Of a stretch of 64,000 nucleotides of DNA, positions 38,670 to 47,599 are shown piece after piece. This DNA is from Acidobacteriaceae bacterium (GTDB taxonomy: Bacteria > Acidobacteriota > Terriglobia > Terriglobales > Acidobacteriaceae), in the NCBI GenBank assembly GCA_903642265.1, contig CAHJWN010000002.1, forward strand, positions 62,001 to 126,000, read 5' to 3'. Each line of letters starts with the position of its first letter. Position 1 is the stretch's first letter. The notes under the pieces are model-generated. The model was not told the origin of the DNA. It saw only the letters and a list, made by a program, of their open reading frames with translations, and searched no databases. The position numbers and the translations under genes were made by a program.

Positions 38670-38675
38670 TACACT
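38670..38675 (+). promoter_or_regulatory. VIT1 gene -10 element, leaderless start
   Basis: TACACT lies exactly 6 nt before the ATG at 38682 with no ribosome site, so transcription should begin at the start codon. The -35 is weak. Confidence 0.4.
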
Positions 38676-38681
38676 CCCGCA

Positions 38682-39395
38682 ATGCATGATGTTGCTCGAT
38701 CCATCCATATTGAGGGCCATTTTCAAGCCACAGAGACTGTTCGCGATGTCGTCATTGGGCTCTCGGACGGCCTGACCGTTCCATTTGCATTAGCCGCTGG
38801 GCTGAGCGGTGCCGTGGCTTCGTCGCACATTGTGGTGCTAGCCGGGCTGGCGGAGATCGCCGCCGGGTCGATCGCAATGGGCCTTGGTGGGTACCTGGCG
38901 GCGCGAGGCGATGCAGAGCACTATGCGTCGGAGCGCCTTCGCGAGGAGCGCGAGATCGTCGAGCGTGTCCGTGATGAAGAAGAAGAGATTTATGAGATTT
39001 TTGAGCAATATTCGGTTGATCGGCACGCGGCCACACCGGTTCTTGAAGCACTGAAGCGCAATCCCCAGGCGTGGGTCAACTTCATGATGCGCTTCGAACT
39101 AGGGTTGGAGGAACCAGCTTCAGGCCGGGCGTACAGCTCCGCCTCAACGATCGCGGCATCGTATGTTGCGGGAGGCTTTGTGCCGCTGCTTCCCTACTTC
39201 TTCGTTACTGATAATTTTCTGGCGCTGAAGTTGTCAATCGTAATTACGCTATTGGCACTTACGTTGTTTGGAGCACTTAAGGGCCGACTGGTAGGCACTG
39301 GTGCCCTGCGAAGTGCGCTGCAGACGGTAACAATCGGCGGCATTGCGGCGTCGGCGGCGTATGGTCTGGCACGACTGCTGAACATGGCCCACTAA
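38682..39395 (+). CDS. VIT1/CCC1-family iron/manganese transporter
   Basis: 237 aa from ATG 38682; longer frames (38613) are not supported. The family motif RDVVIGLSDGLTVPFALAAGLSGA forms helix 1. Helix 2 (VVLAGLAEIAAGSIAMGLGGYLAARG) is followed by the cytoplasmic acidic, metal-binding-like helices (REEREIVERVRDEEEEIYEI), then three C-terminal helices with the conserved YVAGGFVPLLPYF. It probably exports or detoxifies Fe2+/Mn2+. TACACT lies exactly 6 nt before the ATG and no ribosome site is present. Confidence 0.85.
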   Translation: MHDVARSIHIEGHFQATETVRDVVIGLSDGLTVPFALAAGLSGAVASSHIVVLAGLAEIAAGSIAMGLGGYLAARGDAEHYASERLREEREIVERVRDEEEEIYEIFEQYSVDRHAATPVLEALKRNPQAWVNFMMRFELGLEEPASGRAYSSASTIAASYVAGGFVPLLPYFFVTDNFLALKLSIVITLLALTLFGALKGRLVGTGALRSALQTVTIGGIAASAAYGLARLLNMAH

Positions 39396-39513
39396 AGTTA
39401 CAAACTAAAGAAAAATTTCATTGAGCTACACCGAACCGTTCGAGGGTCATCTGAATCCAACGATAGATCGAATCGCGTGCATCTGAAACACAGTAAAAGT
39501 GGAGACAACCCTC

Positions 39514-40818
39514 ATGATGACCACGACCGCTGCCCCCACTACTGCTCTGCTTCGGAATTATCGCTCCGTCCGCGCAGCAACAATGAAGTTGATCGAGCCG
39601 CTCACGCCTGAGGACCTAATGGTCCAGTCAAGCCCGGATGCGAGCCCAGTCAAGTGGCATCTTGCTCATTCTGCATGGTTCTTCGAGACGTTTGTACTGC
39701 GTGAGTTTCTCCTGGGCTACCAGGCATTCAATCCCAATTTTCATTGGCTGTTTAACAGCTATTACAACGCGCTTGGCGAAATGCCGGAGAAGAAGTTACG
39801 AGCCTCTTTCTCCCGCCCGGCTCTTGAACAAGTCCTCGCATACCGGGCACATGTTGACGCGGCGATCGAGCGCCTCCTGGATGCACCCGAGCCACCTGAC
39901 GAGGCTATGCGACGGATCACGCTTGGCCTGCATCATGAGCAGCAGCATCAGGAGTTGATCGCCACCGATGTGAAGCACGCGCTGTTTACCAATCCTCTAC
40001 ACCCTCCCTATCTGGAATCCAGCCTCGCTACCATGTCGGCCGGAGAAGTACTGGCGCCTGCTGTCGAGTGGATCCCATTCGCAAGTGGCCTGTTTGACAT
40101 AGGTACTACTTTCGGATCAAGCGAACAAGACTCAGTGCTCGATTTCGTATTCGACAATGAGACTCCTCGCCACACCGTCTATCTTGCGCCGTATTCGCTG
40201 GCAAGCCGGCCGGTTACATGTGCCGAATATCTTTCATTCATTGATGGCAATGGTTATTCAAGGCCAGAGCTGTGGCTCTCCGAAGGCTGGACGAAGATGC
40301 GTGAGGACGGCTGGCAGGCACCTTTCTACTGGCAGCGCGATCCGGCGGCAAAGTCCGGTTGGTCAATCTACACGCTGCACGGCTTCAAGCCCATGGAAGA
40401 ACTAAGTGAAACGCCGGTGTGTCATCTAAGTTTCTTTGAGGCGGATGCCTACGCCCGCTTCGCCGGTTGTCGACTCCCGACCGAGTTTGAATGGGAACAC
40501 GCCGCTTCTTCTATCGAGCTCGATGGCAACTTTGCTGAATCAAACGAACTCCACCCGACTCCAGCTGGCAATTTCGGTGGATTGCAGCAGATGTTTGGCG
40601 ATACCTGGGAATGGACTTCATCCGGCTATACCGGCTACCCCGGTTACAAACCGCTTCCTGGAGCGCTGGGCGAGTATAACGGTAAATTCATGTCAAGCCA
40701 GGTGATTCTTCGCGGTGGCTCGTGTGTCACTCCCGCAAGTCATATTCGTGCCACCTATCGGAACTTTTTTCCACCCTCGACTCGCTGGCAGTTTTCTGGA
40801 CTCCGGCTTGCAAAGTAG
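39514..40818 (+). CDS. egtB: Ergothioneine biosynthesis sulfoxide synthase EgtB
   Basis: 434 aa from ATG 39514 (GGAG 9 nt upstream; GTG 39499 is less likely). It is a non-haem iron enzyme joining a thiol to trimethyl-histidine. The DinB-like domain gives Fe ligands His52 (HLAHSAW) and His141/His145 (HEQQH). The FGE-sulfatase-like domain carries LPTEFEWEHAA and FGDTWEWTSS. A Tyr-Tyr pair at 83-84 (FNSYYN) resembles the active-site pair I recall from Chloracidobacterium EgtB, which takes cysteine directly. egtD follows after 30 bp; no egtA or egtC is present. Confidence 0.93.
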   Translation: MMTTTAAPTTALLRNYRSVRAATMKLIEPLTPEDLMVQSSPDASPVKWHLAHSAWFFETFVLREFLLGYQAFNPNFHWLFNSYYNALGEMPEKKLRASFSRPALEQVLAYRAHVDAAIERLLDAPEPPDEAMRRITLGLHHEQQHQELIATDVKHALFTNPLHPPYLESSLATMSAGEVLAPAVEWIPFASGLFDIGTTFGSSEQDSVLDFVFDNETPRHTVYLAPYSLASRPVTCAEYLSFIDGNGYSRPELWLSEGWTKMREDGWQAPFYWQRDPAAKSGWSIYTLHGFKPMEELSETPVCHLSFFEADAYARFAGCRLPTEFEWEHAASSIELDGNFAESNELHPTPAGNFGGLQQMFGDTWEWTSSGYTGYPGYKPLPGALGEYNGKFMSSQVILRGGSCVTPASHIRATYRNFFPPSTRWQFSGLRLAK

Positions 40819-40848
40819 TCCTCCAAATCTTCGAAAATGAGAAACTAA

Positions 40849-41877
40849 GTGTCCCCACTCGCAGCACCACCCTGTAGTTCTGAACTCTCCTTATCAGTAA
40901 ACGAAGTGGCTATTGACCCAGCGGTCCTGGCCGAAGCAGTTTCGGGCCTGACTGTGAGCCCGAAGACGCTCTCGCCATGGCTCTTCTACGATGAAGCTGG
41001 CTCGATCCTGTTTGAACAGATCACCGCACTTCCCGAGTACTATCTGACGCGGACCGAGCGGGCGATCTTTTCAGACCATGCCGACGAGATCATCAACCTT
41101 GCGGCGCACGCCTCGTCTGAAACACCGCAGTGCCTTACCTTGGTTGAGCTTGGTGCAGGGACGGCGACAAAGACTGGAATCCTGCTGCGCGCTGCGGTTC
41201 GCCGCCAGTCGCATGTTATCTACCAGCCGATCGATGTCTCAGAGACCTGCCTTGTTGAGGCGCAGGCCAATATCGAATCACACATTCCCGGCGTGACCGT
41301 CATCCCTCAGCTTGCGAATTACATCACGCAGCCCATCACAATCACCCGCCCAACCCAAGCACAGGTGCTCGCGCTTTATATTGGCTCGAGCATAGGAAAC
41401 TTCTCGCCAGTGCAGGCGCGCGAAGTATTGCTGAACCTCCGCGCCCAGCTGCAGCCAGGAGATTCACTGCTGCTGGGCACCGACCTTGCGCCAGGCGAAC
41501 ATAAAGATGTGGCCACCCTCGTTGCAGCATATGACGATGCCGCTGGCGTGACTGCGGCGTTCAATCTGAATATCCTCAACCACCTGAACCGCGATGCCGC
41601 GGCTGACTTTGAGACTGCGAATTTCGCGCATCGTGCTGTATGGAACGCTTCAGAGTCAAGAATCGAGATGCATCTTGAATCGATCAGCGATCATCGAGTC
41701 AACGTTGCTGACTTCGAGATTGGCTTTGTGGCGGGCGAGACGATCCACACAGAGAACAGCTATAAATTCACTCACGAAGCCATCGCGAAACTGCTTTGTG
41801 ATTGTGGGTTCTCAGTTGCGAAAAGCTTTAGCGATTCGCAAGCGCTGTTCGCGGTGACTCTTGCGGCAGCTGTCTAA
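40849..41877 (+). CDS. egtD: L-histidine N-alpha-methyltransferase EgtD
   Basis: 342 aa, starting at GTG 40849 as no ATG fits. It trimethylates histidine to hercynine with SAM, the step before EgtB. Family motifs are WLFYDEAGSILFEQITALPEYY, the SAM site VELGAGTATKTGILL, PIDVSETCL and LYIGSSIGNFSP. It is convergent with moaC, with 17 bp between the ends. Confidence 0.94.
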   Translation: MSPLAAPPCSSELSLSVNEVAIDPAVLAEAVSGLTVSPKTLSPWLFYDEAGSILFEQITALPEYYLTRTERAIFSDHADEIINLAAHASSETPQCLTLVELGAGTATKTGILLRAAVRRQSHVIYQPIDVSETCLVEAQANIESHIPGVTVIPQLANYITQPITITRPTQAQVLALYIGSSIGNFSPVQAREVLLNLRAQLQPGDSLLLGTDLAPGEHKDVATLVAAYDDAAGVTAAFNLNILNHLNRDAAADFETANFAHRAVWNASESRIEMHLESISDHRVNVADFEIGFVAGETIHTENSYKFTHEAIAKLLCDCGFSVAKSFSDSQALFAVTLAAAV

Positions 41878-41894
41878 CTGAGGATCAAAGGCAA

Positions 41895-42356
41895 CTAACG
41901 CTGGTAATCGCCGCTCTTTCCCCCGCTCTTGCGTAGCAGCACGACTTCGCGAATGCGAATACCTTTATCGAGTGCCTTGGTCATGTCGTAGATGGTAAGT
42001 GCAGCGATTGAAGCGGCAACCATCGCTTCCATCTCGACACCGGTGCCAGCCGTCGTCGCGGCAGTGGCTTCGACCGCAACCCCGCCCGCAACAACTGTTG
42101 CCTGAACATCCACAAAGCTAAGCGCCAGCGGATGACACATTGGAATCAGCTCCGATGTTCGCTTCGCCGCCTGGATCCCGGCGAAGCGTGCTACCTCGAG
42201 TGGATTGCCCTTCGGATTTTGTGGCAATGCGGCGAGCACCGCGTCCGATAACTCAACGAAGGCGGCCGCAACCGCCTCGCGACGCGTCATGGCCTTGTCG
42301 CTCACATCAACCATGTGGGCTTGTCCGGCTTCATCGTAGTGCGACAGCTTATCCAT
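41895..42356 (-). CDS. moaC: Cyclic pyranopterin monophosphate synthase MoaC
   Basis: 153 aa. It forms cyclic pyranopterin monophosphate in molybdenum cofactor synthesis. Motifs MVDVSDKAMTRREAVA, IPMCHPLALS, GTGVEMEAMVAASIAALTIYDM and KALDKGIRI are intact. No other moa or moe gene is in the window. TACTCT lies exactly 6 nt upstream of the ATG without a ribosome site. Confidence 0.94.
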   Translation of the reverse strand: MDKLSHYDEAGQAHMVDVSDKAMTRREAVAAAFVELSDAVLAALPQNPKGNPLEVARFAGIQAAKRTSELIPMCHPLALSFVDVQATVVAGGVAVEATAATTAGTGVEMEAMVAASIAALTIYDMTKALDKGIRIREVVLLRKSGGKSGDYQR

Positions 42357-42405
42357 CGGTTAAGAGTACGGGACATACTGCCAACTTGCGTTGACTAGAC
42401 CTGAC

Positions 42406-43620
42406 TTAGGGCTTCACGCGCAGCATCACTACGCCGTGGCTTGGTACAGTCGCGGAGTAGCTGCCCGAAAGCTTGCCCAGATCCTTCGCCGCCCACAGGT
42501 CGCGGACGCTGGCCTGCAATGTATCCGGAAATCCAATATCGGCCCAGTTGGCGGACACCTTTGCCGAAGCCTTCGACCGGTTCAGCAGGATCACGGCACG
42601 TCCACCATCAGCGAGCTGCTTCGACCAGACTTCAAGGTCACCATCCTTTTTGACGCGGTGCCCCTGTATGCCCATAGGGTCCTGATCGATAGCGATGACT
42701 TCCTTATTGAGAAGGATGGAGCGGGTGTCCGCTGACATGTGGGCGATGTCGTTGCCGGAGAGCAACGGAGCAGCAAGGAGCGCCCATAGGCTGAAGTGGG
42801 AGCGGTCTTCTTCGGTGCTCATGCCGCCATTACCCACTTCGAGCATGTCGGGATCATTCCAGTGACCGGGGCCCGCGTAGGAGTAGATGGGGTCAAGCAG
42901 GTCAATAATGGCGGTAACGCCATTGCCGCCCCAGTCTTTCTTGCAGTCCCAGCAATCCTGGATGTCGCCGGTGGAGCGCCAGGTGTTGCCGACAGGGCCG
43001 GCCCAGAGCCAGGGCTGGTGCGATCCCCATTCGCATAAGGAGAAGAGGATGGGGTGCCCGGTCTTCTTGGTAGCGTCGGCAAGGGCGTCGCGCATGAGGG
43101 TGTAGGAGGACTCGGCGTTCTGGTTAGGCAGGGTGCTGCACCAGTCTTCCTTGAGGTAATCAATGCCCCACTTCGCGTATTGGAGGGCGTCCTGGTACTC
43201 ATGACCGATGCTGCCAGGGCGCTTGGCGCAGGTCAACATGCCGGCATCGGAGTAGATGCCCATCTTCAGGCCCTTGGAGTGGATGTAGTCGGCCAAAGCC
43301 TTGATGCCGGTAGGAAACTTAGCCGCATCGACGACGATGTTGCCGTCGGCGTCGCGCGACGTCTGCCAGCAATCGTCGAGATTCACATACTGATATCCGG
43401 CGTCCTTCATGCCGTTGGCGACGATGGTGTCGGCGGTTTCGCGGACCACCTTCTCGTTAAGGCCTTCGCAGGCAAACTTGTTCCACGAGTTCCAGCCCAT
43501 GGGCGGCGTACGCGCAAGGCCATTGTCGAGCCCATAGGCGGCGGACGCGCAGCAGAGCAGGATAAAGAGCGTCGAGAAGAGGGTCACGAGGCGCTGAGGA
43601 CGCGAGAAAGTGTTGGGCAT
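42406..43620 (-). CDS. Secreted alpha-galactosidase, GH27
   Basis: 404 aa with a signal peptide ending ...ASAAYG near residue 30. The GH27 barrel begins NGLARTPPMGWNSWNKFAC. The nucleophile Asp lies in DYLKEDWCS (about 158) and the acid/base Asp in RSTGDIQDCW. A C-terminal beta domain ends SHGVVMLRVKP. It probably removes alpha-galactosyl groups from plant galactomannan or raffinose-type sugars outside the cytoplasm. GGAGG is 8 nt before the ATG. It is a single gene. Confidence 0.92.
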   Translation of the reverse strand: MPNTFSRPQRLVTLFSTLFILLCCASAAYGLDNGLARTPPMGWNSWNKFACEGLNEKVVRETADTIVANGMKDAGYQYVNLDDCWQTSRDADGNIVVDAAKFPTGIKALADYIHSKGLKMGIYSDAGMLTCAKRPGSIGHEYQDALQYAKWGIDYLKEDWCSTLPNQNAESSYTLMRDALADATKKTGHPILFSLCEWGSHQPWLWAGPVGNTWRSTGDIQDCWDCKKDWGGNGVTAIIDLLDPIYSYAGPGHWNDPDMLEVGNGGMSTEEDRSHFSLWALLAAPLLSGNDIAHMSADTRSILLNKEVIAIDQDPMGIQGHRVKKDGDLEVWSKQLADGGRAVILLNRSKASAKVSANWADIGFPDTLQASVRDLWAAKDLGKLSGSYSATVPSHGVVMLRVKP

Positions 43621-43750
43621 TGCACAAACCTCCGAATTACTGGCTTGAAAACGGTAACACGGAAGCGCAATGGTCTGGGAGAGTGGAGGCAGACATTACA
43701 GCGAGCTTAGATACGTTAGGAAGTCGCCGTGCCTGCGCCTGGTTCGAACG

Positions 43751-43828
43751 GGTGCGTTCACAGGAGGGGATAGAACCGGTCACGCGAGGTAAATAGCGGG
43801 TCCTTCCTAATTGAGCTGCCTTCCGCAC
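43751..43828 (-). pseudogene. Decayed tRNA-like relic, possibly tRNA-Asn
   Basis: The minus strand reads GTGCGGAAGGCAGCTCAATT at its 5' end (D-arm-like AGCTCAATTAGG), then CCGCTATTTACC (close to the CGGCTGTTAACC of tRNA-Asn anticodon arms), TGACCGGTTCTATCCC (T-arm-like) and a 3' CGCAC able to pair with the 5' GTGCG. Length (78 nt) is right, but the D and T stems do not pair fully and about 6 extra nt sit after the T arm. It cannot be a working tRNA as read. Confidence 0.3.
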
Positions 43829-43867
43829 TACACGTCACATCCTGCGAGGCTTAGGACAAGGCGCGAA

Positions 43868-44374
43868 TCAATCTTTCAGCAGCTTCTCATAGCAAAGAAA
43901 TCGCATGCCCGGCCGAAATGCCAGCGTGATCTCGCCAGCGAGGGTGTAGCCGAGTTTAGGCAGCAGGCGCTGCATAGCCTGGTTATGCGAGTTGGTGTCG
44001 GCAAGCACCCGGCTAAAATTGCGCGACCGGGCGACCACCTCCGCATGGCTCAAAAGCGCAGCCGCAATTCCTTGACGCTGGAACTCCGGATTCACCGCTA
44101 GACGATGCACCACGATCGCCGGATCAGTGACATCCCAACCCGCATCGGCGTATTCGGGATACTGCTCTGTTGTTGGAGCGACCACTCCGGCGATCCTGTC
44201 TCCAATTGCCTTCACCCAAAGCTGGCCGTTTGCAATGTCCTCTGCAAACACCCGCGGGTTGGGGTAGGTGTCGTCCCATTGCAGATTGCCCACTGCGTGA
44301 AGCAGTGGAATAAGGGCAGTGACAATCTGCATGATGCCAGGAAGATCTTCAAGCGTGGCGAGGCGAAGGCACAT
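43868..44374 (-). CDS. GNAT-family N-acetyltransferase
   Basis: 168 aa from ATG 44374 (MCLRLATLEDLPGIMQIVTA). The acetyl-CoA loop is VHRLAVNPEFQRQGIAAALLS, followed by ADTNSHNQAMQRLLPKLGYT, both typical of GNAT. A longer frame to 44491 adds residues without family support. TATAAC lies exactly 6 nt before the ATG and there is no ribosome site, suggesting a leaderless mRNA. The substrate is unknown. Confidence 0.82.
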   Translation of the reverse strand: MCLRLATLEDLPGIMQIVTALIPLLHAVGNLQWDDTYPNPRVFAEDIANGQLWVKAIGDRIAGVVAPTTEQYPEYADAGWDVTDPAIVVHRLAVNPEFQRQGIAAALLSHAEVVARSRNFSRVLADTNSHNQAMQRLLPKLGYTLAGEITLAFRPGMRFLCYEKLLKD

Positions 44375-44509
44375 GGAACCGTTATACGACACGCGTGAAT
44401 CTGGAAGCAGAAGCGATCGGCGGCGTCCATGGTGTAACACCACCTTGGCCACGGCGTCACCGGCTTCAACAGGTACTCCGAAGCCGGCCACGGTAACACC
44501 GCCGCAAGA

Positions 44510-44803
44510 CTACATGATGCGAAAACGGTCTCGCATGAGACGCTGAAAGCGTGGCTTCCAGATCAGATCGTATGCAAGCTCTTTGCCTGGAAACATGGCG
44601 AGCGCGGCGGACTTGCTGTCGGCGATCATCTGCGACGCATCGTCAATGGTGAGCGACGAATCCTGCGCGATCACCTGCATCACCATGTTCATCATCATCT
44701 GCAGGCGGCGAATAAGCTTCTGCTCTTCCTGCTGTTCGGGCGACTGCTGGGGAGTGGTCGCGGTGTTGGTCTCCTGCTCAGGAACGTTCGAGTCAAGTGT
44801 CAT
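44510..44803 (-). CDS. Small hypothetical protein (97 aa)
   Basis: ATG 44803 has GGAGGAA 4 nt upstream, which rules out the longer frame. A Gln/Glu/Thr-rich N-terminus (EQETNTATTPQQSPEQQEEQ) precedes a Met-rich helical domain (LIRRLQMMMNMVMQVIAQDS) and a conserved-looking C-terminus (FPGKELAYDLIWKPRFQRLM). No family is recognised. It lies 69 bp downstream of comEC in the same direction. Confidence 0.68.
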   Translation of the reverse strand: MTLDSNVPEQETNTATTPQQSPEQQEEQKLIRRLQMMMNMVMQVIAQDSSLTIDDASQMIADSKSAALAMFPGKELAYDLIWKPRFQRLMRDRFRIM

Positions 44804-44872
44804 GGGCTTCCTCCGGTGAAGGATTAGACGTCGGTGTGACAAGTTCGATCCATGGCGAGGGTTTGAATGCGG

Positions 44873-47572
44873 CTAAGGGCCCTCTGCTTCAATCTCCTGA
44901 ATGTTGCCGTCTTTCGTCAAGAGAAATTGTGAAAGCCCGAACCAATCTGTGCGATAGAGCCGGGTGTGGGCGGCGGCGATGCGGGTGATGACCTCCGCGC
45001 GGGGATGGCCAAAGGTATTATTCCGGCCCACCGAGACGACCGCATATCGCGGTGCGGCAGCGGCAAAAAAATCTCGCGTGGTGGAGGTGCGGCTACCGTG
45101 ATGGCCGATCTTGAGCAGCGTTACAGGATGGATACTGTTGTTCTCGAGCATGGTACGTTCGCTGGGCGCTTCGGCGTCGCCTGCGAGCAGTGCGGAGGCA
45201 AGGCCGTAGTCGACGCGGAGTACCAGCGAGTCGTTGTTCTTCGGTGTGCCTGAGTTTGCATAAGCAAGTGCGGGCGCGAGCACCGTAAATTGAAGTTGGT
45301 CGAGGTTTGCAGCGTCGCCAGCGTGGAGATGGCGCACGGCGATGTTGAGTTGAACAGCTTCATGCAGGAGCGCAGCATAGGCCGGGGAGTTGGGGTCGAT
45401 GCCGACCCAGAGCTCTCGCGGCCGGAAGTTGCGGAGGATAGCAGGCATGCCGCCCATGTGATCACTATGGGCGTGGGTAAGGACCACAACGTCGAGATGG
45501 CGGATGCGGCGCGACCATAGATAAGGCGAGACGACATCTTCTCCTATGTCAAAGCTGTTGCTTGCGCTTGCTGCGAGGATGCTGCCGGTAGGACCGGCTT
45601 GGCCCCCTTTCCCTACGGGACCGCCGGCATCGATGAGCATGGTGTGGCCTTCAGGGCTGACGAGGAGGAGCGAGTCGCCCTGGCCAACATCAATCGCCGT
45701 CACTTCGAACGTGTTCGGAGTGCGGAGAGGTGGCTCAGGCCACAGAATCATGGCGGCGATCAGCGGTAGAGCAAGTGCGGCCATCAGTGCAGAACGACGG
45801 GACCGGCGAACAAGGTAGCAGCACGCGAGCCACGCAAGCACCGCACCCATGGCGACCAGTTGCGACGGGCCAGGGATCCGTAGATCGGCAATCTGGACAC
45901 GGCTGATGTGCGCGATCACCCCGGTTATTGTGTGGAGCATGAGAGCTGTTGCGGCGGCGGGGACGACGGCGAGCCAGGGGCTGATAAGGCTCAGCAGAAA
46001 TGTTACGAGTGCCAGCGGCGCAAGGATGGCTACGAGCGGGATGCTGAAGGCGTTGGCAGGAAGGGCAAAGAGCGTAGCTCGGTGGAAATAGAGGGCCATA
46101 GGAAGGAGCATGATGAGTTCGGCAACCATCGAGATCAGGAGCAGTTCGAGCGCCCAGAAGATGATGCGGATGAGGGTCGCAGGGAGGTAGAGCGCACGGT
46201 GGCCCAGCAATGGTTCAAGGTGTTCCCCAAAGATGCGGAGCATGACTCGGAACTGCGTCACACGCGGGTGCATCGCAGCATCAAGCCAGAGCTGATCCAG
46301 ATTGCGGGAGGCGCGTGCGTAAGGCACAAAGGTCCACTCGCCGAGCGGGATCGCGATGCCGACAATCGCGATGATGACAAGAAAGGTCATCTGGAAGCTC
46401 GATTCGAAGAGGCTTGAGGGTGAAAGGATGAGTACGCCGAGAATGGCCGCTCCCAAGCTGTTCAGCACGTTGCGATCGCGCTGGAGAAGCCGGGCAATGA
46501 AGAAGATGGAGGACATCAGCAAGGCGCGCTGAACGGGCGCGCCAAAGCCGGTGAGAAGAGCGTAGAGACCAGTGGCAATGATGGTGATGGTGGTCGCGGC
46601 AAGAGGAGGGATGCGAAGTCGCCGGGTAAGCCAGAAGAGCGCCGCCGCGAGCAGGGCGACGTGCATCCCGGAGACGACAAAGAGATGGAAGGAGCCGGTG
46701 CGTTCAAACCCGAGGCGAAGCGTGTGGTTGAGGCGGTCGCGATCGCCAAACAACATCGCGTTCAGCATGCCGGCATCATCGGATGTAACGCGAACGATCT
46801 TAGGGAGCAGCCGGTTGGCATGCGAGTTCGCGAAGATCAGAAGCCGATTCGCGGCCCATGTCTGGACGGCGTACAGTCGGCACCTCAAACCTGCACTGCT
46901 GGCAGTTGCAGGATGGATCCGAAGCCGCGCAGCGTCGAGCGACGCGTGGGCCCCTATCCCTTGCGCCGCAAGATAGTCGGCGTACTGCCACGCCCCGGGA
47001 TCACGGTAGCGCTCAGGAGTTTGCAGACGCAGTGCAGCTTCAAGCATGTCTCCACAGTGGAGCGTCGCGGCGGTGCCGCTAAGCGTGATGCGAACTCCGC
47101 CAGTAGTAGGGATCATCTCGGACACATCAGGAGTGAGGTGCTCGATCGCGTCGAGATCCAGGTCCACGGAAAGATTCGGCGAAGCTTCGGACTCCTCCCA
47201 TTCAGTTGCATCGGAGTCTGAATCCAGCGCAAGTGCACGCGGGGGGAGCACCCGAATACGAGTGACGTGTCCATGAACGGCGCGGCTCAAGCCGTCAGCG
47301 TAGGGAATAAGATCGCGGTTGGATGATGGAGAGGGTTGGAGCTGAGACAACCAGAATCCAGCGACAAGCCATAGTGTCAGGACGGAGAGGGTGGCAAACC
47401 TGTGCTTGCCAAGAATAGTTATGGAGACGAGCAGGACAACGAAGACAAGTAGCAGGATCGCGGGTCGATACGCAAGCGGAGGGCGAGCGAGCAGGTCGCC
47501 CAGACAGAAAGCGAAGGCAGCGGCAAGCAGCGGTGCGCGGCGAAAGCGGAGGGGCTCGACCGGCGCAACCAA
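44873..47572 (-). CDS. comEC: ComEC/Rec2 DNA-uptake channel protein
   Basis: 899 aa from TTG 47572; a CTG at 47599 with AAGGAG 5 nt upstream is a better-placed start and would add nine residues. Two N-terminal membrane helices and an OB-like region (about 90-240) lead to the ComEC competence domain (about 270-560; FHLFVVSGMHVALLAA, GFGAPVQRALLMSSIFF) and a C-terminal metallo-beta-lactamase domain with THAHSDHMGG (about 703). All parts of a full channel for natural transformation are present. Confidence 0.9.
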   Translation of the reverse strand: MVAPVEPLRFRRAPLLAAAFAFCLGDLLARPPLAYRPAILLLVFVVLLVSITILGKHRFATLSVLTLWLVAGFWLSQLQPSPSSNRDLIPYADGLSRAVHGHVTRIRVLPPRALALDSDSDATEWEESEASPNLSVDLDLDAIEHLTPDVSEMIPTTGGVRITLSGTAATLHCGDMLEAALRLQTPERYRDPGAWQYADYLAAQGIGAHASLDAARLRIHPATASSAGLRCRLYAVQTWAANRLLIFANSHANRLLPKIVRVTSDDAGMLNAMLFGDRDRLNHTLRLGFERTGSFHLFVVSGMHVALLAAALFWLTRRLRIPPLAATTITIIATGLYALLTGFGAPVQRALLMSSIFFIARLLQRDRNVLNSLGAAILGVLILSPSSLFESSFQMTFLVIIAIVGIAIPLGEWTFVPYARASRNLDQLWLDAAMHPRVTQFRVMLRIFGEHLEPLLGHRALYLPATLIRIIFWALELLLISMVAELIMLLPMALYFHRATLFALPANAFSIPLVAILAPLALVTFLLSLISPWLAVVPAAATALMLHTITGVIAHISRVQIADLRIPGPSQLVAMGAVLAWLACCYLVRRSRRSALMAALALPLIAAMILWPEPPLRTPNTFEVTAIDVGQGDSLLLVSPEGHTMLIDAGGPVGKGGQAGPTGSILAASASNSFDIGEDVVSPYLWSRRIRHLDVVVLTHAHSDHMGGMPAILRNFRPRELWVGIDPNSPAYAALLHEAVQLNIAVRHLHAGDAANLDQLQFTVLAPALAYANSGTPKNNDSLVLRVDYGLASALLAGDAEAPSERTMLENNSIHPVTLLKIGHHGSRTSTTRDFFAAAAPRYAVVSVGRNNTFGHPRAEVITRIAAAHTRLYRTDWFGLSQFLLTKDGNIQEIEAEGP

Positions 47573-47599
47573 GCCAGGCCAGTTTGCTGGAGTTTTCAG

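Noticed and set aside
37544-38689. 381-codon plus-strand frame across the DUF5666 gene
   Set aside because: Arg/His/Cys-rich translation with no domain or ribosome site; it is the antisense frame of a gene with signal peptide and repeats.
39432-39442. CGAAC-C-GTTCG dyad before egtB as a LexA box
   Set aside because: The Gram-positive/alpha-type LexA box needs a 4-nt spacer between CGAAC and GTTCG; here it is 1 nt, and egtB is not an SOS gene.
43054-43710. 218-codon plus-strand frame opposite GH27
   Set aside because: GH27 motifs and signal peptide on the minus strand are decisive; the plus frame shows no family features.
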